DNA of 64,000 bases, from NCBI GenBank assembly GCA_937872925.1, contig CALMUT010000014.1, positions 1 through 64,000 of the forward strand, written 5' to 3'. The notes under the pieces were generated by a model, which had not been told where the DNA came from, did no database searches, and saw nothing but the letters and a program-made list of their open reading frames with translations. The position numbers and the translations under genes are program-made. The stretch comes from an uncultured Myxococcales bacterium. Its GTDB lineage: Bacteria > Myxococcota_A > Polyangia > Polyangiales > Polyangiaceae. This document shows positions 9,486-16,674 of this stretch, piece after piece (positions within the stretch are counted from its first letter, which is position 1; each line of letters begins with the position of its first letter).

Positions 9486-9780
9486 GCCGCCCACTACTGA
9501 TTTGGTTTTTGGGTCGCGTGCCCTGGGGCGCCCTGGGCCCCGCTTCTCGCAGTGGGCCACCGGGTGCGCAGGTGCGTCGTGGCGGCGTGACCCTCTTCTG
9601 CTGCACTGCTGCGCGCTGCACTGTTGCCATCGATCTGAAGAGGAGCGCGAGCGCAGGGGGCAGGGGGAATTGGAGTGTGGGCTGAGCCGTGAGCGGTGGG
9701 CGGGAGTGATGAGGGGAGAGCTTGGAGGGGGAGGGGATCTTTCGCTTGGGTGATTTGATTCTGTCTGCGTGCTCGGCCGC

Positions 9781-9831
9781 GTCAAGGCCGGGGCTGGCTT
9801 CGCCGGTGGCTGCTGCGCAGCCAGCCTTGAC
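9781..9831. repeat. Inverted repeat with 8-bp arms
   Basis: GTCAAGGC (9781-9788) and GCCTTGAC (9824-9831) are perfect arms; the interior (GGCTGGC and GCCAGCC) extends the pairing after a short bulge, giving a hairpin of about 50 nt. Confidence 0.6.
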
Positions 9832-9883
9832 CCAGCCTCCGCTCGCAGACGTGGTGTGTGTGTGTTAAGCCGCTGATCAATCG

Positions 9884-9924
9884 TTTCAACCAGGTCATCG
9901 GCAGCCTCGTCCGACTGGTTGAAA
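9884..9924. repeat. Inverted repeat TTTCAACCAG / CTGGTTGAAA
   Basis: Two perfect 10-bp arms at 9884-9893 and 9915-9924 are separated by 21 bases. The arms are less GC-rich than the surroundings, which makes a chance origin less likely and is compatible with a protein-binding site or hairpin. Confidence 0.65.
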
Positions 9925-9937
9925 GAGCCGCGTAGCG

Positions 9938-10002
9938 CGGGCAACGCGCGCCAAAGCCGTCACGGGTGTGGCGGCTTTGGCTGTCACAGACCGCGTTGCC
10001 CG
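9938..10002. repeat. Nested double inverted repeat
   Basis: Outer arms CGGGCAACGCG (9938-9948) and CGCGTTGCCCG (9992-10002) are perfect over 11 bp. Inside them lies a second perfect pair, GCCAAAGCCG (9950-9959) and CGGCTTTGGC (9972-9981). Together they form one long, almost continuous cruciform or stem with a 12-base apical loop and an asymmetric internal loop of 1 and 10 bases. No U-run follows, so it is not an ordinary terminator. Confidence 0.75.
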
Positions 10003-10479
10003 TGGCCGCTCAAGTCACGCACGCAATGAGCGCGTCGAGGTGTGTCTTGCATTGTGGCCATCCGGCTTGGCCGGCGGAATCGCTACCACGCAGCCAAGGT
10101 CCGACAGGCAGGGACCACGGCGCCGCGAACGCTTGGCCTTCCCTCGAAACAGCGCCGCGACGGTCGCTCCGGCTGACGTGCGCTGGTTCGGGAGGGAACG
10201 GCCCCCTACCCCGCTCGTCCCCCTTTTCGCTGCATGAACGCCGCACCGAAGTCTGCTTCGGCAGCGAGCGTGTTGTGGGGGCGACAGCGCAGCGACAGGT
10301 TGGCTACGCTGGGCGGGCCACCCTTTGCGAAAGCGGTTTCGTGTTGCAGCTCCAGTCCGCTGCGCTCGCGGCAGCGCTGACCGCGATCATCGACGAATGC
10401 GCAGCGATGTGCGTCTCGTTGCCACACCGCGCGTCGTACGTGCGCCGGCACATAGCGGCCTTTCTGTGCGGCCTCTCCG

Positions 10480-10495
10480 CGCTGGCGCGCTGGCG
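10480..10495. repeat. 8-bp tandem duplication CGCTGGCG x2
   Basis: CGCTGGCG occurs back to back at 10480-10487 and 10488-10495. Eight is not a multiple of three, and removal of one copy restores the reading frame from the N-terminal half into the HNH domain, so this is the likely frameshift mutation or a slippage-prone switch. Confidence 0.85.
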
Positions 10496-10528
10496 CGGCA
10501 CTTCTGTCGCGGCGCTATCGGATCCGCG

Positions 10529-10700
10529 CCGGCGCGGCACATCCGCCGCGACTTCCTGCGCCGCCCCGCGCTGGCGCTGCACTTGTGTTGCGACAACGTT
10601 GGCTCCGCGCCGGCGCAGCTCTTCCGCCGGGACTTTCCGCGCTGCCCCGCTCCGGCGCGGCACATCCGCCGCGACTTCCTGCGCCGCCCCGCGCTGGCGC
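10529..10700. repeat. Long direct repeat in linker of HNH-family gene
   Basis: A 49-bp sequence is perfectly repeated at 10529-10577 and 10652-10700, an offset of 123 bp (41 codons). Partial related copies lie between and beside. They encode the recurrent linker element PRQRGAAQEVAADVPRR on the minus strand. Being a multiple of three, this expansion keeps frame. Confidence 0.85.
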
Positions 10701-11573
10701 GGACTCCTCGCTGCGGCGTGATCTGATCCGCGCTGACGCGGATCGGTATCGGGCTGCGTCCTGGGCTTTTCTGTCTCCGCACACTTGCGCTTCTCCAGCT
10801 CTCGGACGAGCAGGCGCATCGCGCGGAGGTCCCCAGCTGGGCTGGAGGGCCCCCCGGCCCCCCGCGGGAGGTGCCCCCGCCCTCTTTCCGGTTGCGCCCT
10901 GTGGTCTCCCCCCGCCGTGAACTGAACGCCATAGCGCTGCGGCGTGGAGAGCACGCTCGCTGCTGCCGGCGCGTGGCCAGCGGCGCTCCGCTCGAGCGCG
11001 GCGAGCGGCGTTTTCGTGAGCGCTTCGTCAGCGGGCAGCCAGTCGCTGGGGCGATCCCCCGCGCGGAGGTGGCGCACGGGCGCAAGCGCTTCCATCGCCT
11101 CGAGCCAGGTCGGGTTTTCCATGGATCCGCCCGAAGATCCCAGGGGCTCCACGCGCGCCGGAAAGTCGGGGAGCGGGTCGAGGCGGCGCACCAGCTTCGC
11201 GATCTCGCGCTTGGAGCGGTGTTTCGCCAGCGACAGCACTTCTTTCAAATTCTCGTCGGTCAGGTGAGGCCCAAGCAGCAACAGCCCGGTCATATGCAGC
11301 TCGCCGGCCGCGATGCGCTCGAGCAGGATTGGAAAACGCCGCACTTGCTTGGCTGCGGCGGCGCGCCGCTGCGCCATGTCCTCGCTCATGCGCAGCTCGT
11401 AGACACAATACGTGTACAGACTCGAGCACGCGCGCTCACGATACAGACCACGTGCTTCCACCTCCGCGAGGTGTGACAAAAGCGCCGCCTGAATCAGGTT
11501 GGAGCGCCCGACCATCGATCGTGTGCTGGCCAGTAGCTCGCCGTCGGAGAGGTGCTCGAGGCTGAAACCGATC

Positions 11574-11621
11574 GCGTGGTCGGGCGCGTGGTCGGGCGCG
11601 TGGTCGGGCGCGTGGCCGCGC
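11574..11621. repeat. 12-bp tandem repeats encoding HAPD
   Basis: GCGTGGTCGGGC is repeated at 11574, 11586 and 11598, with a fourth degenerate unit at 11610. On the minus strand the units encode His-Ala-Pro-Asp repeats near the N-terminus of the HNH-family protein. Confidence 0.85.
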
Positions 11622-11713
11622 GCGTATGCCGCATTTTCTCTCTCGACGCCGGGATAGCGAACGGCGCCACCAGCCACCGCAGCCCTGACCGAACCAGGAA
11701 TTCGTATGCTCAT

Positions 11714-12033
11714 GTCGCCACACTACACCCTGCTTTTTGTACCTTCTGACTTCGAGCAGGTTGCGACTTCGCACATGCGAACGCTTTTGCTTTCATCATT
11801 TTCGTGAAAGCGCGGCAGCCGCTCGGCTGGGGTCAGTGCGGGGCCATCGCGTACCGAGCGACGCATACGCGCGCGCCGTATGCCAAATCAGTGTCTATCT
11901 AAATCGACACACGTGATGCGTTTTCTTGCTCGGTCTCACGGGGACATCGCGAGGGCGTGCAGCGCAGCGCTGCGAGCCGACGCGAAAACCGAGCCCGCTT
12001 GAACGACGTCAACTATTCTTGCTGCAGAAGTAA
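11714..12033. other. 320-bp gap, no gene seen
   Basis: Region between the HNH-family start and the next gene. It includes a short less GC-rich patch around 11880-11920 that may hold a promoter, but no clear -35/-10 pair was assigned. There is an in-frame stop at 12031, just before the next gene. Confidence 0.5.
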
Positions 12034-12417
12034 TTGTCGTCCATCACCCGCTCGCTGATCTACGGGTCCGGCGAGTACGCCAGCGCCACACGAACCAACG
12101 TTGCCGCGGAGGGAAACTACACGGTCTACTCGGCCGGCCTCTCTCACAGCTATAGCGCGCTGAACAAGCGCAAGGTTGGCGGCTATGTTGCGGCCGTGCT
12201 CACCGCACACGATCGCTCCCAGTCTGTCCAGGCCTGCCCCCCGGGGCACGAGTGGGCGAAGATCGAATGCGTGGAAAAGGGCGAAATCGAGTCCCAGCGC
12301 GCCAAGTGCCAGGGCCAACGTAGTTCCGTGATGGAGCTGATCGACGTGAAGGAAGTGGACCAGGCGGTGAAGAAGAACGCCTGCAGTTGGCTGACGGAGC
12401 ACGGGCAGCCCCACTAA
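12034..12417 (+). CDS. Hypothetical protein, possibly 5'-truncated
   Basis: 127 residues with strong GC3 bias and natural composition (IYGSGEYASATRTN, then four Cys including ACPPGHEWAKIECVEKGE and CQGQRSS). The only upstream start is TTG at 12034, right after an in-frame TAA at 12031 and without a good ribosome site. No signal peptide is encoded, although the Cys spacing looks like a secreted domain. The gene may therefore be the 3' part of a longer gene whose front was lost. No family recognised. Confidence 0.5.
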   Translation: MSSITRSLIYGSGEYASATRTNVAAEGNYTVYSAGLSHSYSALNKRKVGGYVAAVLTAHDRSQSVQACPPGHEWAKIECVEKGEIESQRAKCQGQRSSVMELIDVKEVDQAVKKNACSWLTEHGQPH

Positions 12418-12526
12418 ACACCCGCAGTGAAGTTTGGCGTGCGGCTCGAGCGCCCCTGCCGCTGCGCAGCCGGCGGAGCATGCACGCAGGATGGCGAGTG
12501 GTTTCGGAGTATGCTGACGAAGAGCG

Positions 12527-12880
12527 ATGCCGCCGGACGCGCCGACCACAACGCTTTTCCGCCCCACGGGCCCGGAAGAGTTGCGTCTTGTCGAAGCATC
12601 GGGCTGGCGCCGCTGGCCACCGCGCCTGGCGGACCAACCCATCTTTTATCCTGTGACCAACGAAGCCTACGCCGCAGAGATCGCTTCCAAGTGGAACGCG
12701 CGCGACGGCAAGCCGGGATTTGTCACGCGCTTCGAAGTGCGCACGGTGTTCATGGATCGCTACCCGATCCAAACCGTCGGCAGCCGCACGCATACCGAAT
12801 GGTGGGTCCCGGCCGAAGAGCTCGAAGCACTCAACGACAACATCGTGGGGCTGATCGAAGTCGTGCGCACGTTTCCGTGA
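12527..12880 (+). CDS. ADP-ribosylation/crystallin J1-like small protein
   Basis: 117 residues. The layout LFRPTGPEELRLVEASGWRR, then QPIFYPVTNEAYA, KPGFVTRFEV and TEWWVPAEELEALN is that of a widespread small family usually labelled ADP-ribosylation/crystallin J1. The spacing of an N-terminal Arg, a central aromatic/Thr strand and a late Glu is reminiscent of ADP-ribosyltransferase folds; that is inference, and activity is unproven. A macro-domain gene lies 0.8 kb downstream. No signal peptide, so cytoplasmic. Confidence 0.75.
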   Translation: MPPDAPTTTLFRPTGPEELRLVEASGWRRWPPRLADQPIFYPVTNEAYAAEIASKWNARDGKPGFVTRFEVRTVFMDRYPIQTVGSRTHTEWWVPAEELEALNDNIVGLIEVVRTFP

Positions 12881-13009
12881 GCGAGGCGCCTGGGAGCCCC
12901 GCTGGCACCTCGTCCGCGGCCCTACGACGCGCCGAGCGATCTGATACGCTGCGTTGGCGGGGGCGCGCCTAGTCACACGGACCAAAACTCCCGCGCATTT
13001 CAACGCACC

Positions 13010-13414
13010 ATGCGCACCGTCTTTTACTACCTTGCCCTGGCGTGTTTGTTCACGCACGAGCTCGACGCCGTCGCGCATTCCGAGTGGCGCTTGCTGTTCG
13101 TGCTGCAACGGCTGCCCGACGCGACGGCCCTGCCTTGGTTCGTTGTGCTGCTCGTGCCGCTGTTCTTCGGCATTCTCTACCTCAGCCAGCACCGCCGCAC
13201 TTCCCTGCGCAAGGCCACGCGCTTGGTCGTCGCGACATTCTGTGTCGTGCATGCCGCGCTGCACCTGGCACTGGCCAGCAACCCCAAAAACGAATTCCAC
13301 GGATCGCTGTCCCACGCGCTGTTCCTGAGCGCAGCCGCGTTCGGAGCCGCGTTCCTGATCGGCGAACTCTTGCGGCATCGCAGCACCTCGCGGTCCGACG
13401 CAGCTGGCGGATAG
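13010..13414 (+). CDS. Small four-helix membrane protein (DUF6713-like)
   Basis: 134 residues with about four hydrophobic helices (residues 4-18, 43-60, 72-88 and 103-120). The N-terminal segment FYYLALACLFTHELDAVAHSEWR, with the THELDAV box in the first helix, is characteristic of a small uncharacterised membrane family that I match from memory to DUF6713. The tail is short and charged. It is in the same direction as the flanking genes but separated from them by over 100 bp. Confidence 0.7.
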   Translation: MRTVFYYLALACLFTHELDAVAHSEWRLLFVLQRLPDATALPWFVVLLVPLFFGILYLSQHRRTSLRKATRLVVATFCVVHAALHLALASNPKNEFHGSLSHALFLSAAAFGAAFLIGELLRHRSTSRSDAAGG

Positions 13415-13456
13415 CGACCTGGCTGCTGCCGGGCGACGCGCGGCTGCGTAGCACGC

Positions 13457-13569
13457 GCCGGCTGGTGCGCGCAGCGCGGGGTGGCATGTGCCGGCTGGTG
13501 CGCGCAGCTCGGGGTGGCATGCGCCGGCTGGTGCGCGCAGCGCGGGGTGGCATGTGCCGGCTGGTGCGC
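13457..13569. repeat. 33-bp minisatellite, 3.4 copies
   Basis: Units begin at 13457, 13490, 13523 and 13556 with GCCGGCTGGTGCGC; three are full 33-bp copies with single-base differences and the fourth stops after 14 bp. It lies between the small membrane protein and the macro-domain gene. There are no stops in several frames, which generates spurious long reading frames on both strands. No CRISPR-like repeat/spacer alternation. Confidence 0.85.
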
Positions 13570-13694
13570 CGCGCGGCAGCGCAGCATGCACGGGAGGACG
13601 TTCACGATGCGTCACGGTCCCGGGCGTGGCACTATGATTTGAGCATGAGCCCGCGGTCCCCACTCCTGATTGGACCTCCAGCTACGCATTCGCC

Positions 13695-14150
13695 ATGAAA
13701 ACAGTGCGCGGGGATCTGCTGCAGCTGGCGCTTGCCGGAGAGTTCGACGTGATCGTTCATGGCTGCAATTGCCAGTGCACCATGGGCGCTGGGATCGCCA
13801 AAGCGATCCGGGCCACTTTCCCTGAAGCATTCGAGGCAGACCTTGCGACGGAAAAGGGAAGCGCGGCCAAGCTGGGGACGATTTCCTGGGCAGAGGTGGA
13901 ACGCGGCGGGCAACGCTTGGTCGTCGTCAATGCATACACGCAGTTCCACTATCGCGGGCGGGGCCCGCACGTCGACTACGCTGCCGTGGCCTCGAGCATG
14001 CGCGCGGTGAAAGAGCGCTTCTCGGGCAAGCGTATCGGCTACCCTCGGATCGGCGCTGGGCTGGGGGGCGGCGACTGGGAACGAATCGTCCGGATCATCG
14101 ACACCGAACTGCGCGAAGAGGATCACACGCTAGTGGAGTTTGCCAAGTAG
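13695..14150 (+). CDS. Macro-domain protein (ADP-ribose binding/hydrolase)
   Basis: 151-residue stand-alone macro domain. It begins MKTVRGDLLQ, has the ligand loop VIVHGCNCQCTMGAGIAKAI (residues 19-38) and ends with the phosphate-binding turn RIGAGLGGGDWERI. Known relatives bind or hydrolyse ADP-ribose derivatives, for example ADP-ribose-1''-phosphate phosphatases; the Asn/Gly loop is intact so binding is likely. Cytoplasmic. A possible functional link to the ADP-ribosylation-like gene 0.8 kb upstream is inference from distance only. Confidence 0.9.
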   Translation: MKTVRGDLLQLALAGEFDVIVHGCNCQCTMGAGIAKAIRATFPEAFEADLATEKGSAAKLGTISWAEVERGGQRLVVVNAYTQFHYRGRGPHVDYAAVASSMRAVKERFSGKRIGYPRIGAGLGGGDWERIVRIIDTELREEDHTLVEFAK

Positions 14151-14301
14151 GCCGATCCCGCCTCCGACCACGAGGTGCGCGACGCCCCCCGGGCACTTCG
14201 TCGGCGCGATGTGTTGACGCGCCAGCTGCTGCATGGTCTGGCAGCGTCACGGGCCCGGGGCACGTGACGATCGCTGGTCCCCCGGCTACACTGCCGATCC
14301 C

Positions 14302-14883
14302 ATGGGGATCGCGGCAGGCACGTCCTTTCGGGGCAAGCTGGGCATCGCCGTGCGCAAGGCGCTGGCAGACTTCGACGCTGACGCAGTGGAGCGCGCAAAG
14401 CGACGGATGACACCGACCGCACGCGCGCTGGTGACTCAGAGATTCTTGGCCAGCGATTGGTACGGCGTGGACGGCATCAAAAGAGGGATCCAAGTCCTGG
14501 CCGGCGAACTTGGCTGGGACCAGGAGCACATGGCGCGCGCCTTGGGCCGCAGCGTGGGCTTCACAGGCGCGGGCACGGTCGGACGCGCCATGGTTTCCGT
14601 GTTTGGAACTCCGCAGCGCTTCGAAAAGTACCTACCCACCATGTGGCGCCAGCTCTACGACTCCGGCACCATGCACGCGCAATACGACCCCGTCGACGCC
14701 GAGCTCAGCGTCCGGGTCTATGGCTGGAAGGGGCACTCCCCCCTGCACTGCTTTGCGCCGTTGGGAGCGGTGGAGGCACTGGCAACCCACATGCGCCGGC
14801 CACAGCTTCTGTCTGCGAAGCGAATCGAATGTGTGGGCAATGGCGAGAAACGCTGCCGCTACGTACTTACCTTCGAGCGTTGA
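14302..14883 (+). CDS. DUF2378/V4R-like sensory domain protein
   Basis: 193 residues from the ATG at 14302; an in-frame GTG/ATG upstream gives an unconvincing extension. It is soluble and mainly helical at the N-terminus (LVTQRFLASDWYGVDGIKRGIQ), with a C-terminal IECVGNGEKRCRYVLTFE in which two Cys and Gly turns resemble the ends of V4R or DUF2378-type myxobacterial domains. Such domains bind small ligands or act in signalling. No output domain is attached. The assignment is tentative. Confidence 0.5.
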   Translation: MGIAAGTSFRGKLGIAVRKALADFDADAVERAKRRMTPTARALVTQRFLASDWYGVDGIKRGIQVLAGELGWDQEHMARALGRSVGFTGAGTVGRAMVSVFGTPQRFEKYLPTMWRQLYDSGTMHAQYDPVDAELSVRVYGWKGHSPLHCFAPLGAVEALATHMRRPQLLSAKRIECVGNGEKRCRYVLTFER

Positions 14884-14913
14884 CGTTTGGACCGCGCGGT
14901 CACGACTGCGTGG

Positions 14914-15041
14914 CCGCGTTCTCGAATCCCGGCGTCCACCGGCCGCCGCGTCCGCGTTTCGAACCACGGCGTCCAGCGGTTGCGTGACCGTCGCCGTGGC
15001 CGCGTTTCGAACCACGGCGTCCAGCGGTTGCGCGACCCTGC
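14914..15041. repeat. 48-bp direct repeats before nucleotidyltransferase module
   Basis: CCGCGTTTCGAACCACGG starts two copies at 14952 and 15000, 48 bp apart, matching for about 35 bp; a more degenerate copy begins at 14914. The array fills the intergenic space between the sensory-domain gene and the next promoter. Confidence 0.75.
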
Positions 15042-15096
15042 CACCCTCACGTCCGCACAGGTTGGTGCGATCTGGCACGACCTCCGACGCGGTGTA

Positions 15097-15102
15097 TATA
15101 CT
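15097..15102 (+). promoter_or_regulatory. Candidate -10 element TATACT
   Basis: TATACT is one base off the sigma-70 consensus and lies only 7 bp before the ATG at 15109, so transcription would start at or next to the start codon (leaderless mRNA). The -35 region is weak (TGGCAC, 15073-15078). It is notable because the surroundings are extremely GC-rich. Confidence 0.5.
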
Positions 15103-15108
15103 TCAGAG

Positions 15109-15333
15109 ATGAACCCGCTGCTCCGACTCAAACGGCTCACCACGCGGGATGCGGCAGAGCAGGAATTGCGCGCTGCTCAGGCCGGGCGCTACACCGTTGC
15201 AGAGCGCCTCGAGCAGGCGCTCGAGCTAAGCGATCTGGCCCGCGAGCTCGCAAGCTCTGTCGGCGCAGCGTGGGTCACGGCACCACCGTTCGATCTCGGC
15301 GAAAAGGCGCGTCGTCATCCGATAGGGCGCTGA
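15109..15333 (+). CDS. Small partner protein of nucleotidyltransferase
   Basis: 74 residues, charged and helical (RLKRLTTRDAAEQELRAAQAGRYTVAERLEQALELSDLARE). Its TGA overlaps the ATG of the nucleotidyltransferase by one base (TGATG), so the two are translationally coupled. The size, charge and position are those of an antitoxin or accessory chain in two-gene nucleotidyltransferase modules; I do not know its family. The start is set by the overlapping -10 box and absence of a ribosome site. Confidence 0.65.
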   Translation: MNPLLRLKRLTTRDAAEQELRAAQAGRYTVAERLEQALELSDLARELASSVGAAWVTAPPFDLGEKARRHPIGR

Positions 15334-15890
15334 TGCAGGCAGGGCTGCGTGACGCACTGCACGACGTTGTCGACGTCCTCGAAGGGCTCGGCATGCGCCA
15401 TGCACTCGTCGGTGGACTGGCAGTCAGCGCCTGGGCACTCCCTCGAGCGACACGCGACGCGGATCTTTGGGTTGACCTCGAAGGCAAGACCGACGAGTTG
15501 GAGCAGGCGCTCGTTGCCGCTCGATTCGAGGTCCCGGCAATGGCAGAGGAACTGGAGAAGTTCGGAGTATTCCGCGCCCAGCACCAGGTCACGGGCGTCT
15601 TCGTCGACCTGTTCAACGCGGTAGGCCCTCTCGGAGAGGCCATCCTCGATCGGAGAACGTCGGCGGTCGTGGCCGGGCACACGACGTGGCTCGCAAGCGC
15701 GGAGGACGTCGCCGTCCTGAAGGCGTTTTCGGATCGCCCGCGTGATTTCGACGATTTGGTCGAACTCTTGCGCATCCCATCATTGGACGTCGAGTATGTC
15801 TCGCGCTGGGCAGCGAAGCTCGATGCGAGTATCGAGACCACCGAAGTCAGCGAGCGCGTCAAGCTGGCGCTGCGTGCGTCCAAACGCTGA
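15333..15890 (+). CDS. Nucleotidyltransferase, AbiEii/DUF6036-like
   Basis: 185 residues of the polymerase-beta-type nucleotidyltransferase fold. The substrate loop LVGGLAVSAWALPRATRDADLWVDL contains GG and the catalytic D-A-D pair; the middle has GVFVDLFNAV (third Asp region) and the C-terminus AEDVAVLKAFSDRPRDFDDLVELLR, the typical helix bundle after such domains. Relatives act as toxins or abortive-infection proteins by modifying RNA, or as antitoxins. Coupled to the 74-residue gene upstream. Confidence 0.85.
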   Translation: MQAGLRDALHDVVDVLEGLGMRHALVGGLAVSAWALPRATRDADLWVDLEGKTDELEQALVAARFEVPAMAEELEKFGVFRAQHQVTGVFVDLFNAVGPLGEAILDRRTSAVVAGHTTWLASAEDVAVLKAFSDRPRDFDDLVELLRIPSLDVEYVSRWAAKLDASIETTEVSERVKLALRASKR

Positions 15891-15922
15891 CCCGAACCTA
15901 GCGCGACCTGACCAGCGGTGCT

Positions 15923-16144
15923 TCAGTGCTGCGCCATACAGCGCAAGCAGGGAGGCGCCTGCCCGGACTTGCACGGCGCTTCGCCACACACACCCAGCAC
16001 GCCGGGCTGCAGCTGGCACTGCTGGAACTGCTTGCTGCACACCGCGCCGCTCTTGTCCGCGGGCGGCTTGATCGGTTCCGGGCATCCGGAAAGACCGAAG
16101 ATCACGAATGGGGCGAGCCACAGCCTCGATTGCGCAAACGTCAG
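15923..16144 (-). CDS. Small Cys-rich lipoprotein, unusual start
   Basis: About 73 residues. The segment RLWLAPFVIFGLSGCPEPIK is a good lipoprotein signal with lipobox LSGC, and the mature part carries six Cys (VCSKQFQQCQ, GVLGVCGEAPCKSG, PPCLRC) with strong GC3 bias. No ATG, GTG or TTG fits before the signal; CTG at 16144 is the best candidate, otherwise the start lies further upstream, overlapping the thioesterase gene. It is antiparallel to both neighbours. Function unknown. Confidence 0.55.
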   Translation of the reverse strand: MTFAQSRLWLAPFVIFGLSGCPEPIKPPADKSGAVCSKQFQQCQLQPGVLGVCGEAPCKSGQAPPCLRCMAQH

Positions 16145-16210
16145 GCATCCAGGTAGCCTCGTTGGCCGGCAGAACGCAACTTGGCGGCGTCTGCTAGCCT
16201 GGGCAGCACG

Positions 16211-16645
16211 ATGCCGAATCTGCACGAGCTGCCGCATGACGAAATCGAGCGCATCTTCAACGCGGCGCCGTTCATCGCGCATTTGGGCATCCGCCTGGTT
16301 CGAGTCAGCGCTGGGTATTGTGAAACGGAACTCGTGCTAGCGCCGCAGCACTTGCAGCAGGACGGCTTTGTGCATGCAGGCGTCCAGGCCACTTTGGCGG
16401 ACCACACCGCAGGTGGGGCCGCCGGCACCCTGGTGAGCGCGGGTCAGATTGTGCTCACGGCGGAGTTCAAGATCAACTTGCTCCGCGCTGCAAAAGGCGA
16501 GCGCTTGATCTGTCGCGCCACGGTTCTCAAACCGGGCACGCAACTGGTCGTCGTCGAGTCCGAGGTCGAATGCGTCGCAGAAGGCGCGACCAAGCTCGTC
16601 TCCAAGACGACAGCAACCGTGGCGATCGTGCAACGGCGGAGCTGA
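16211..16645 (+). CDS. PaaI-family hotdog thioesterase
   Basis: 144 residues with a hotdog fold. The signature HLQQDGFVHAGVQATLADHTAGGAA (residues 45-69), with a Gly-Phe-Val-His-Ala core and Asp in the following helix, marks PaaI/YbgC-like acyl-CoA thioesterases; FKINLLRAAKGERLIC and a late VVVESEV strand complete the fold. It hydrolyses a cytoplasmic acyl- or aryl-CoA, identity unknown. No metabolic operon surrounds it. Confidence 0.88.
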   Translation: MPNLHELPHDEIERIFNAAPFIAHLGIRLVRVSAGYCETELVLAPQHLQQDGFVHAGVQATLADHTAGGAAGTLVSAGQIVLTAEFKINLLRAAKGERLICRATVLKPGTQLVVVESEVECVAEGATKLVSKTTATVAIVQRRS

Positions 16646-16674
16646 GGCCCGGCGAACGTGCGCGCGGACGGCGC

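Larger units (their letters stand above)
9486..10205. other. 720-bp gene-poor stretch with secondary-structure elements
   Basis: No convincing coding sequence. The first 280 bp are G-rich without repeats that I can define. From 9781 to 10002 it holds three inverted-repeat elements listed separately. The remainder, to 10205, borders the C-terminal HNH part of the broken gene. It could be an untranslated structured RNA or a relic of an element. Confidence 0.5.
10206..11713 (-). pseudogene. HNH-endonuclease family gene, frameshifted
   Basis: Large helical N-terminal half (from 11713; segments such as LSDGELLASTRSMVGRSN, ERACSSLYTYCVYELRMSED and AKQVRRFPILLERI) of the family that carries a C-terminal HNH nuclease in myxobacteria. 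The HNH domain (YVPAHVRRAVWQRD, then CAFVDDRGQRC, LELQHETAFAKGG and LRCRPHN) lies in another frame and ends at 10206. The two frames join exactly if one copy of an 8-bp tandem duplication at 10480-10495 is removed, restoring PRQRGEAAQKGRYVPAHV. As read, the frame of the N-terminal half ends at 10304 without the HNH. The usual LELHH box has Gln for the first His. Substrate unknown; these proteins are often multicopy. Confidence 0.8.

Noticed and set aside
13457-13569. Possible CRISPR array
   Set aside because: The units are directly head-to-tail, without unique spacers.
12200-13663. Minus-strand frame of 487 codons with repeated HATPRCAHQPA
   Set aside because: It crosses the minisatellite and runs opposite three genes with better codon usage, so it is a repeat artefact.
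14884-15060. tRNA-like TCGAATCCC
   Set aside because: The bases around 14922-14930 do not fold into a cloverleaf and the region is a 48-bp repeat.
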